Origin: Ardenticatenaceae bacterium
Lineage (GTDB): Bacteria; Chloroflexota; Anaerolineae; Promineifilales; Promineifilaceae
DNA: 64,000 nt
Assembly (NCBI GenBank): GCA_020634245.1
Contig: JACKCC010000015.1
Span: 62,001 to 126,000 of the forward strand
Direction of reading: 5' to 3'
The position numbers and the translations under genes were made by a program. Shown here piece by piece: positions 57,756 through 64,000 of the stretch. Position 1 is the first letter of the stretch. Every line of letters begins with the position of its first letter. The notes under the pieces are model-generated. The model saw only the letters and a list, made by a program, of their open reading frames with translations, was not told where the DNA came from and ran no database searches.

Positions 57756-58721
57756 TTACTGCCAGGCCGTCACCCCATCCAGCGCTTTCTTTTCCTCGTC
57801 AGTCAGTTTGACTTCAGCCCCTTTCATCGTGTCTTCTAGCTGCGCGATGCTGTTGGCGCCGATGATGGCCGAGGTAACGGTTGGATTAGCCAACACCCAG
57901 GCAATCGCAGTTTGGGCAATGGTGGCGTTGTGGGACTGGCCGATTTCTTCCAGTTTGTCAACGGCCGTAAATCCCCACTCGTTCATATATCGCCGCCGCA
58001 CGCCATCGGCCCGCGCCGAATCCGGTACGGCCGTTTCCCGGCGATATTTGCCCGTCAGAAAACCGGCGGCCAGCGGGCTGTAGGGAATCACGCCGATGCC
58101 TTGATCCAGGCACAGCGGCTGCAACTCCCGCTCGAACTCGGCGCGATGCACCAGATTGTAATGCGGCTGCAAGCTGTCAAAGCGCACCAGGTTCTTCACG
58201 TCGCTGATCCAGAGCGATTTGGCCAGCAGCCAGGCCGGATAGTTGGAGCAGCCGATGTAGCGCACCATCCCGGCCCGTACCAAATCATTCAGCGCCGTCA
58301 GTGTCTCGTCCAGCGGCGTCTCTTCATCTGGCCAATGCACCTGGTACAAATCAATCACGTCGGTTTGCAGCCGGTCCAGGCTGGCTTCCACCGCATCCAG
58401 GATGTGCTGGCGGGAAAGTCCCTGGTTGTTGGGGCCGCTGCCCATTTCGCCGCGCACTTTGGTCGCCAGGACAATATCTTGCCGCCGCACGGCGCCGCTG
58501 GCCAGCCAGTTGCCGATGATGGTTTCGCTGACGCCGCCGTCGTTGCCATCGGCCCAGCGTGAGTAAATATCGGCCGTGTCGATGAAATTGCAGCCCAGTT
58601 CAACGGCGCGGTTCATGATGGCATGGCCGGTTGGCTCATCGGCCGTCCAACCGAACTGCATGGTGCCTAAACAAATTGTTGAAACTTTAAGGCCGGTGCG
58701 GCCTAATCGTCGGAATTCCAT
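57756..58721 (-). CDS. Aldo/keto reductase
   Basis: A 321-residue NADPH-dependent oxidoreductase of the AKR superfamily. The (beta/alpha)8 barrel shows Asp-Thr-Ala-Asp-Ile-Tyr-Ser (catalytic Asp and Tyr), Leu-Ala-Thr-Lys-Val (Lys) and Tyr-Gln-Val-His-Trp (His). Ile-Pro-Tyr-Ser-Pro-Leu-Ala-Ala-Gly-Phe-Leu for the cofactor site follows. Start 58721 has GGAGGA upstream; a longer frame to 58766 runs into a repeat. Substrate unknown. It converges on the TPR gene. Confidence 0.92.
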   Translation of the reverse strand: MEFRRLGRTGLKVSTICLGTMQFGWTADEPTGHAIMNRAVELGCNFIDTADIYSRWADGNDGGVSETIIGNWLASGAVRRQDIVLATKVRGEMGSGPNNQGLSRQHILDAVEASLDRLQTDVIDLYQVHWPDEETPLDETLTALNDLVRAGMVRYIGCSNYPAWLLAKSLWISDVKNLVRFDSLQPHYNLVHRAEFERELQPLCLDQGIGVIPYSPLAAGFLTGKYRRETAVPDSARADGVRRRYMNEWGFTAVDKLEEIGQSHNATIAQTAIAWVLANPTVTSAIIGANSIAQLEDTMKGAEVKLTDEEKKALDGVTAWQ

Positions 58722-58739
58722 TTGTACTTCCTCCATGAA

Positions 58740-58790
58740 TGGGAGCGCGAGCAACTTGCTCGCCAATGCGGGCTGGCAGCCCGCGCTCCA
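58740..58790. repeat. Palindromic repeat, family F
   Basis: TGGGAGCGCGAGCAACTTGC on the left and GGCAGCCCGCGCTCCA on the right. It lies between the beta-lactamase-fold gene and the aldo/keto reductase gene on the - strand. Confidence 0.8.
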
Positions 58791-58795
58791 GGTTT

Positions 58796-60409
58796 TTAAG
58801 GTGTTGGCGTCGCCGTGACAGCGACGGTCGGTTCGATGGCGGCTTCGGGCGTGGCGGGCACTTCGGCGGTGGCTGCGGCATCTGCTGCGGCCGATTCGGC
58901 GATGGCAGTTGCTGTGGCGGCAGCGCGAATTTCCGCTTCTCGCTGGGAGCGGACTTCGGGGTCTTCCAGATTGGGATGGTCAAAGTTGAAATAGTTGTAC
59001 GTGGCCCGTGAAATCTCACGCAAAATAGGGAAACCAATTTCATAAGGCAGCCAGTCAGAATCAGGTGTGGTGACGTACTCGACAATGACGTAATCGGCTT
59101 CCGGCGAGAGGACGATTCCGGCGTCACCATGGGTGACAAAATCCCAGCCATGTTTGTGGGAAACGGGCACGTTCTCCGGCACGCCGTAGCGGATTAAGTT
59201 GCCTTCTTCGTTGCGAACCATCAAGTCGATGATGGCCTGGCATTCATCGGGGGTAATTTGGTCGGGATAAACGGCCAACAGGGTGCCGCCGCCTTTGGCG
59301 CAGTAATAGATCATGGAAAGCAAGGTGCCCATCTCTTCGGCGGTGGTCTGCATGGCGCTGTCGGGCCGGGTGGGCAGGTCGGGTCGGGAGTTGGCCGGGG
59401 TGGTGTAGGTGCTGGGGCGGGTGGAAACGGCCGTGGCGTCATAAGGTACGGCCATAAATGTATTCACCAATCCCAGCCGGTGGGCCGATTCGGTGATGAT
59501 GTCAGCCCCCTTGTAAGTGTTGTTTTCTCCGGCGATGACGTGCAGCAGCAGGTTAGCGCCATAATTGCTGGAGTGAACGGCCGTGTCTTCCAAAAGTTGC
59601 GTCACATATTCATCCGGCGGGTTGTCCAGAACGCGGTACGTCTCCATAAAGATGAGAATTTTGAGGATACTGAGGCCGGACATGGCCACATCAGCATTGA
59701 TGCCCATTTCCTCGCCGGTCTCCAAATCCATCACAAATACGCTGCCCATACCGCTAAACGCATCCAACTGCCCCACAATATTCTGCCGCAGGCTGTCGAT
59801 GCTGAAAGATGGTTCGGCCTGCTCGTCGATCACCAGATGCGCTTCCCGATTATCCGGTTCTAGCAGGGCGGTTTCGACGCTGGGCAGACTGGCTTGCAGA
59901 TTCATCACATAACCGGCTTCACCGGCCCGGAATGTGGTGGAAGCGGCCAAAAGCTGAGGCGCTTTAGCCGGTTTATCCAGAAAGCTGGCGATAGTTTCCA
60001 GCTTTTGGATAAGCGCGTCCTGATCATAAGCGGCCTGTAGTTCAATGGTTGTAGGTTCTATTGACCGTTGCAGCAGGAATTCCAGGAAACCGCGCCAGTA
60101 ATCTTCGCCTTCCTTTACGGCCGCAGCTTTATCGAGCATCCCTTCCACGTCAATTTGGAAGCCAATTTCATCCATGGGAACTTCGGTTCGCTCATCTTGA
60201 TAGTAGACGATGAGAGGTGTCAGGTAATGCTCGTTGAGCACTTCGGCAGCTTCGGGGCGTGACATGCCGGAAAGGTCCAGTCCGGCAACGGTGAGGCTTT
60301 GGGGCAGCAGTTCGCGAGCATAGCTGTAGAGGAAGGCTTCGTAGCCGAGGTAAAGCAGTCCTAAAACCAGGATGGTGATGGTTAAGAATCGTTGGATGGA
60401 TTTGAGCAT
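58796..60409 (-). CDS. Membrane-anchored class A beta-lactamase-fold hydrolase
   Basis: 537 residues. An N-terminal transmembrane anchor (residues 8-28) is followed by a peptidoglycan-binding-4-like region with Gly-Leu-Asp-Leu-Ser-Gly-Met-Ser-Arg, then a class A beta-lactamase/serine-hydrolase domain. The S-x-x-K pair is Ser-Ile-Leu-Lys, the S-x-N equivalent Ser-Ser-Asn, and Lys-His-Gly-Trp stands in the K-T-G place. The C-terminal tail is Ala/Glu/Thr-Pro rich and low complexity. Likely a cell-wall-related hydrolase or peptidase rather than a resistance enzyme. It is downstream of its paralogue, 5 bases apart. Confidence 0.85.
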   Translation of the reverse strand: MLKSIQRFLTITILVLGLLYLGYEAFLYSYARELLPQSLTVAGLDLSGMSRPEAAEVLNEHYLTPLIVYYQDERTEVPMDEIGFQIDVEGMLDKAAAVKEGEDYWRGFLEFLLQRSIEPTTIELQAAYDQDALIQKLETIASFLDKPAKAPQLLAASTTFRAGEAGYVMNLQASLPSVETALLEPDNREAHLVIDEQAEPSFSIDSLRQNIVGQLDAFSGMGSVFVMDLETGEEMGINADVAMSGLSILKILIFMETYRVLDNPPDEYVTQLLEDTAVHSSNYGANLLLHVIAGENNTYKGADIITESAHRLGLVNTFMAVPYDATAVSTRPSTYTTPANSRPDLPTRPDSAMQTTAEEMGTLLSMIYYCAKGGGTLLAVYPDQITPDECQAIIDLMVRNEEGNLIRYGVPENVPVSHKHGWDFVTHGDAGIVLSPEADYVIVEYVTTPDSDWLPYEIGFPILREISRATYNYFNFDHPNLEDPEVRSQREAEIRAAATATAIAESAAADAAATAEVPATPEAAIEPTVAVTATPTP

Positions 60410-60414
60410 GATGA

Positions 60415-61893
60415 TTAATTGGCTTGAGCGCCAGCCAGATAGGGATTGTCGAAGTTATAGTAATTGTAAACGAGCCGGGAGATGTCGGCTATCAGCGGCG
60501 AACTGACTTCCCATTCCAGCCAGTCGGGTTTGTAGAGGAAAATGACCAGGACGTAGTCGCTGGTGGGTGTGAAGATGATGGCGGCGTCGCCGTGGGTGTC
60601 GCTGATCCAGCCATGACGGTGGGCAACGGCCGTTGTCGGTGGCACACCCTCTTCAATCAAACTGCCGATCTTGTCCTGCTGCATGATGTTGAGGATTTCG
60701 CCACATTCCGACTGTGTAACTGTCCCTTCGAAAGCAGCCGAAATCGCACCGCCGGAGCCGCTGGCACAGTAATAAATCATCGACAGCAGCGTACCCATAT
60801 CTTCGGCCGTCGTTTGCATTTGCGGCGTAGGCTGTGTCGTTGGTTCCTCGATTGAATTGGCCGGTGTTTGCAAAGCGGCACCGCCGTCATCGTCGTAGGG
60901 TTTGACCATAAAAGTGTTGACCAGACCCAATTTCTGCATCGATTCGGTGACCAATGACGCACCCAGTTCCGGGTCATCTTGTCCGGCAATGATGTTGAGG
61001 ATGGCATTGGCGCTGATGTTGTCGGGTTGGACTACCAGTGTGTCGGAGATGAGTTTTTGCTGCGATAATGTGGGACGGCCGTCCAGGACACGGTACAACT
61101 CCAACACAATCGGCACTTTCATCAAATCCATGCCCGACATGGCCACACCTGCGTTAATATTGACTTCCTGACCGGTTTCCAGTTCCAAAATAAAAACCGA
61201 CGACGTGCCGCCGGTTTGTTGGTCGTAATCTTGCAGCCGGTTTACTAGCAGGCGGGTAAGCAGGTTGATTTCCGGCCTTTCCGGCGTTTGCGGTTCAACG
61301 ATGAGGTGAGCTTCCCGATCTACGGGGCGGTACATGGCTGCTTCTACGTCGGCAAAGCTGGCCTGAATATTGGTGCGCGTGCCGGCTTCGCCAAATTGGA
61401 AGCTGAGGGTTGAGGGTACGGGCTGCGGCGGCTGGGCCGGTTTGTCGTTGAGATTGGCGATTTCTTGCAGCAGTTCGCGCAAGGCTTCGCGATCGTGGGT
61501 GGCGGCCAGCGGTACGGGGTCGACTTCGATAGGACGCCCCCACAAAAAGCCCCAAAATCCGGCCCAGAAATCTTGCTGCACGCGCTGAAAATCAGCTTCG
61601 CTGAGCATGGTTTCTTTATCCAGGGTGAAGTTGGCCTGGGCCGGGCTGACGTCGAATTTTTCTTCACCGTGGTAGATGGTGATGGGGGCTTCGATGTAGC
61701 GGTTGGTGAGGAGTTCGCTGGCCTGATCCCGGGTCAGACCGCTGACATCAACACCGGCAATGGTTAGCCCGGCCGGATAAAATTGGCGGAATCCGGCAAA
61801 CTGGTACAGTTTGACCAGTAGAAAGATGGTGATGCCGACCATCAGGGAGACGGTCAGCCATTGGCCTAAGCCTGGGGAGGTGCTTCGGTTCAT
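60415..61893 (-). CDS. Paralogous beta-lactamase-fold protein lacking the catalytic serine
   Basis: 492 residues with the same anchor, binding region (Gly-Val-Asp-Val-Ser-Gly-Leu-Thr-Arg) and lactamase-like domain as the downstream paralogue. At the nucleophile site it reads Met-Ser-Gly-Met-Asp-Leu-Met-Lys, with Asp where the paralogue has Ser. The later His-Gly-Trp-Ile-Ser-Asp-Thr-His-Gly-Asp-Ala segment is retained. It is probably catalytically inactive and may bind wall muropeptides or regulate its partner. The start overlaps the NUDIX gene by 4 bases, so the three genes form one operon. Confidence 0.85.
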   Translation of the reverse strand: MNRSTSPGLGQWLTVSLMVGITIFLLVKLYQFAGFRQFYPAGLTIAGVDVSGLTRDQASELLTNRYIEAPITIYHGEEKFDVSPAQANFTLDKETMLSEADFQRVQQDFWAGFWGFLWGRPIEVDPVPLAATHDREALRELLQEIANLNDKPAQPPQPVPSTLSFQFGEAGTRTNIQASFADVEAAMYRPVDREAHLIVEPQTPERPEINLLTRLLVNRLQDYDQQTGGTSSVFILELETGQEVNINAGVAMSGMDLMKVPIVLELYRVLDGRPTLSQQKLISDTLVVQPDNISANAILNIIAGQDDPELGASLVTESMQKLGLVNTFMVKPYDDDGGAALQTPANSIEEPTTQPTPQMQTTAEDMGTLLSMIYYCASGSGGAISAAFEGTVTQSECGEILNIMQQDKIGSLIEEGVPPTTAVAHRHGWISDTHGDAAIIFTPTSDYVLVIFLYKPDWLEWEVSSPLIADISRLVYNYYNFDNPYLAGAQAN

Positions 61894-62423
61894 GTTGGTG
61901 AAAGGGTTTTTTGGTGGTGTACGGCCGTTGCCGCTAGCAACGCATCATGATGAAATGGCAGCAGCGGCCCGGGTAGATTATCGAACGGGAACCAGCTTGC
62001 TTCAATGATTTCTGAGTTGAGCTGAAGGGTACCATCCTGTAATTGGGCCAGATAAGCGATACCGATGTGGGCTGGATTTTCCTGTGGCCTGGCGAGGAGG
62101 ACGGTTTGGAGAACGGCCGTTAACCCCGTTTCTTCCTTCAATTCCCGCAGTACACCCGTTTCTGGCGATTCCTGCCGGTCAAGCCAGCCGCCAGGCAGAC
62201 CCCAGGGCGTGTAAGGATGAAAAACATGGCGCAGCATCAAAACTTGTTCCGATTCATTCATCACAACCACCACCACACCAATTCGATGCCGGGGAATAAT
62301 AAGGCGGATAGCCCATCTCATCAAATGATTAAGCAATGGCAGTTTAAGCAGACGGGAGAGTCCCAGCTTCCATTCGATCGATAAATTTACCAAATTGAGA
62401 CGATGTCTCTCCTTTGTAATCAA
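61890..62423 (-). CDS. NUDIX hydrolase
   Basis: A 177-residue protein with a complete NUDIX box, Gly-Trp-Leu-Asp-Arg-Gln-Glu ... Arg-Glu-Leu-Lys-Glu-Glu-Thr-Gly-Leu, fitting G-x5-E-x7-REUxEExGU. A basic helical N-terminus of 45 residues precedes the fold. It hydrolyses a nucleoside-diphosphate-linked compound. It is the first gene of the three-gene operon with the beta-lactamase-like pair. The 268 bases upstream (62424-62691) hold no gene. Confidence 0.9.
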   Translation of the reverse strand: MITKERHRLNLVNLSIEWKLGLSRLLKLPLLNHLMRWAIRLIIPRHRIGVVVVVMNESEQVLMLRHVFHPYTPWGLPGGWLDRQESPETGVLRELKEETGLTAVLQTVLLARPQENPAHIGIAYLAQLQDGTLQLNSEIIEASWFPFDNLPGPLLPFHHDALLAATAVHHQKTLSPT

Positions 62424-62691
62424 GACTAATCATCTTGAACCATTGATTTCGGTGAAATGGGGAATTTTGCAGATAAACAAAGGCAAATTCCCCACTTTGC
62501 CAGAGTAAATTATAAAGAATCAGCAAGATTTCTTTATGATTACTTACTCGAAATGGCAGTATAGCAAAAACGAGGGTGAAAGCCAGCCTGTTGGCCTAAA
62601 ACAAAGCCGATTCTCATTTGAAAAATGACCTGCAACTTTCAGAAACCGGGCGCGTATAGGTGCACATAAACAAACAGCGGAGGTATTTATC

Positions 62692-63114
62692 ATGCCTGAA
62701 ACAAAATTAACACGCAGTGAAACTGACAGGATGATTGCCGGGGTTTGTGGCGGACTGGCTGCTTACTTAAAGGTAGATTCTGTTTTGGTGCGCCTGGCTT
62801 TTGTCATTTTAATATTTGCAAGTGGAATTGGATTCCCAATTTATCTGATCATGTGGGTGATTATGCCCAGCGAAGCCGGCGCCGGCAAATTGGGTTCGGA
62901 AGTGATTCACGATAATATCGGAGAGATGAGCGAGACAGTATCCAAACGATTGGATCGATTTGGCCGCCCTAACACAGTCGGGCTGATTCTGATTTTGTTG
63001 GGGATTTACTTTTTGTTCAATCAATTTGGCTGGGCTGGCTGGGTGAATGCCATTTTCTGGCCACTATTGATTATCGGGGCCGGTATTTATTTGCTTTCAC
63101 GCCGCAGCCGTTAA
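62692..63114 (+). CDS. PspC-domain membrane protein
   Basis: A 140-residue protein. The N-terminal PspC domain reads Met-Ile-Ala-Gly-Val-Cys-Gly-Gly-Leu-Ala-Ala-Tyr and contains a transmembrane helix. Two further C-terminal helices are separated from it by a polar linker. PspC proteins sense or modulate envelope stress in other bacteria. CGGAGG lies 8 bases before the ATG. It stands alone, followed by a bidirectional terminator. Confidence 0.9.
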   Translation: MPETKLTRSETDRMIAGVCGGLAAYLKVDSVLVRLAFVILIFASGIGFPIYLIMWVIMPSEAGAGKLGSEVIHDNIGEMSETVSKRLDRFGRPNTVGLILILLGIYFLFNQFGWAGWVNAIFWPLLIIGAGIYLLSRRSR

Positions 63115-63126
63115 GATCTATTGGTG

Positions 63127-63155
63127 AAAAGGAGGTGCTAAACACCTCCTTTTTT
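63127..63155. terminator. Bidirectional rho-independent terminator
   Basis: AAAAGGAGGTG and CACCTCCTTTT form a perfect 11-bp stem with loop CTAAA, followed by TT on the + strand and preceded by an A-run. It separates the convergent pspC and histidine-kinase genes and touches the stop codon of the kinase. Confidence 0.92.
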
Positions 63156-64000
63156 AACGCCGTCGGAGGAGCCGCAAGCCGGGGCGGGTGTTTTCCATAT
63201 CTTCGAGGGGCTGTTGGGATGGTTTTTCCTCGTTGAGAACGGGCAGGGCAACGGCAAAGGTGGTGCCCTTGCCAAATTCGCTGGTGACGTAAATTTCGCC
63301 ACCGTGTGCTTCCACAATGGATTTGGCGATGGACAAGCCTAATCCTGAACCACCCTGGGCGCGGCTGCGAGCTTTATCTACCCGATAAAACCGGTCGAAA
63401 ATATGAGGCAAATCTTTTTCGGGAATGCCAATTCCTGTGTCGCTAATGATAATTCGTGCCCACAACTCGGTTTTTGACAGGCTTAACCGTACTTCGCCGC
63501 CGTCCGGTGTGTATTTGATGGAATTGCCGATTAAGTTGATGAGGAGCTGCTTGAGCCGGTCGGGATCGCCCATGATGCGCACCTGGTCAATATCGGTGAT
63601 GGTAACGGTGACGGTTTTGCTGAGGACGATGACTTTTTGGTAGACCTCGAAGAACAGGTTGTCCAGTTCGATGGGCTGCATTTGCAGGGGCAGACCGCCG
63701 GCATCGGCACGGGCTAACAGGAGGAGATCGCCAACGAGCCGAGCCATGCGGTCTACTTCTTCCTGGATGATGGTGAGGGATTCGGGATCGGCTTCGCCCA
63801 TGCGCCGCATGAGATCGATGTTGCCGCGTACGGCCGTTAACGGGGTGCGTAGTTCGTGGGAGACATCAGCCATCAACCGCTGCTGGGCCTGGAACAGCCG
63901 CTCTAAACGCTCTAATGTTTGATTAAAAGCGCGGGCCAAATCGCCGATTTCATCGGTACGGCCGGTATCGGGCACCCGGCGGCTGAGGTCATCGGCATTG
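63154..64000 (-). CDS. Sensor histidine kinase, 5'-truncated by window edge
   Basis: C-terminal 280 or so residues: the end of a HAMP domain (Asp-Glu-Ile-Gly-Asp-Leu-Ala-Arg-Ala-Phe-Asn), HisKA with the phospho-acceptor in Val-Ser-His-Glu-Leu-Arg-Thr-Pro-Leu, and HATPase_c with N, G1 (Asp-Thr-Gly-Ile-Gly-Ile) and G2 (Gly-Gly-Ser-Gly-Leu-Gly-Leu) boxes. The frame is open to the right edge, so the sensor domain and membrane helices lie outside. Signal unknown; the response regulator is presumably further right. Confidence 0.92.
   Translation of the reverse strand, partial: NADDLSRRVPDTGRTDEIGDLARAFNQTLERLERLFQAQQRLMADVSHELRTPLTAVRGNIDLMRRMGEADPESLTIIQEEVDRMARLVGDLLLLARADAGGLPLQMQPIELDNLFFEVYQKVIVLSKTVTVTITDIDQVRIMGDPDRLKQLLINLIGNSIKYTPDGGEVRLSLSKTELWARIIISDTGIGIPEKDLPHIFDRFYRVDKARSRAQGGSGLGLSIAKSIVEAHGGEIYVTSEFGKGTTFAVALPVLNEEKPSQQPLEDMENTRPGLRLLRRR

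Larger units (their letters stand above)
1..64000. repeat. Dispersed palindromic octamer ACGGCCGT (HIP1-like)
   Basis: The 8-bp palindrome ACGGCCGT, often extended to AACGGCCGTT, recurs about 70 times by hand count. Examples start near 2044, 4045, 5999, 7018, 10123, 13454, 15341, 17613, 20141, 26713, 36925, 38709, 42756, 44407, 49397, 50530, 57961, 59428 and 63833. It lies in genes on both strands and in intergenic DNA. In coding DNA it is read in all three frames, as Thr-Ala-Val, Asn-Gly-Arg or Arg-Pro. It is absent or rare in the IS element, the AT-rich gene at 16.4-17.6 kb, the lipoprotein at 12.3-12.9 kb, the ABC-transporter block (26.7-31.6 kb) and the STAND/TPR gene. Confidence 0.9.

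Noticed and set aside
58796..61893. Antibiotic-resistance beta-lactamases
   Set aside because: Both proteins have a wall-binding-like N-terminal region, atypical K-T-G segments and, in one, no serine; they look like cell-envelope proteins.

Overview
The window reads as a chromosomal segment of an uncultured, moderately GC-rich Chloroflexota bacterium, probably Anaerolineae-like. That placement is inference. It rests on the solute-binding lipoprotein with a long Val-Thr-Arg-Val/Glu-Val repeat linker after its lipobox, the mix of glycosidases, STAND/TPR and FG-GAP proteins, the many short palindromic intergenic repeats, and no Proteobacteria- or Firmicutes-type operon organisation. Genes are dense on both strands. 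There is no rRNA, no complete tRNA and no CRISPR array.

Region 1 (1-16.1 kb, all +) is the most interesting part. A nearly complete myo-inositol pathway (iolE, iolA, a LacD-like aldolase in the iolJ position, iolB, iolC, iolD, plus a transaldolase) sits inside a full set of corrinoid methyltransferase parts: two UroD-fold methyltransferases, a B12-binding protein, a pterin-binding methyltransferase, a DUF1638 protein, a RACo-type reductive activator and a TauE/SafE permease. My hypothesis is a route for O-methylated inositols (pinitol, ononitol and similar): the methyl ether goes through corrinoid to tetrahydrofolate, and the freed inositol enters the iol pathway. Only a both-ends-truncated iolG fragment (24.06-24.55 kb) is present here.

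Region 2 (16.1-24.6 kb) holds a foreign-looking AT-rich gene with 17-residue repeats and a HEPN-like motif, a TetR regulator with a near-perfect operator over its own promoter, an SGNH hydrolase, a cytoplasmic GH3 glucosidase, a beta-helix lipoprotein, a small 'virulence factor' family protein and the iolG remnant. Region 3 (24.7-35.4 kb, all -) is a ROK-controlled glycoside system: secreted GH3, ABC importer and intracellular GH78 alpha-L-rhamnosidase.

Region 4 (35.4-43 kb) has an integration scar (serine-recombinase tail, truncated metallopeptidase, tRNA/tmRNA-like 3' end) and a five-gene - operon of exported or hydrolytic proteins (FG-GAP lipoprotein, alpha/beta hydrolase, S41 peptidase, zinc-finger protein, beta-lactamase-like hydrolase). 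Region 5 (43-51.8 kb, all +) starts with a membrane rhodanese whose catalytic cysteine position is a TGA, a probable selenoprotein. Carotenoid genes (phytoene synthase, phytoene desaturase), TrmB, two membrane proteins and an alpha/beta hydrolase-acyl-CoA synthetase fusion follow. Region 6 (51.8-64 kb) has an IS4-type insertion in a palindromic repeat, a 21-bp tandem repeat, a STAND ATPase with a shattered TPR array, an aldo/keto reductase, two tandem beta-lactamase-fold proteins (one lacking its serine), a NUDIX hydrolase, PspC and a histidine kinase cut by the window edge.

Across the window the octamer ACGGCCGT occurs about 70 times by hand count, where about one would be expected. It is missing from the genes that look acquired. 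Almost every gap in region 1 is filled by a different 50-65 bp imperfect palindrome, and two such palindromes are split by insertions.
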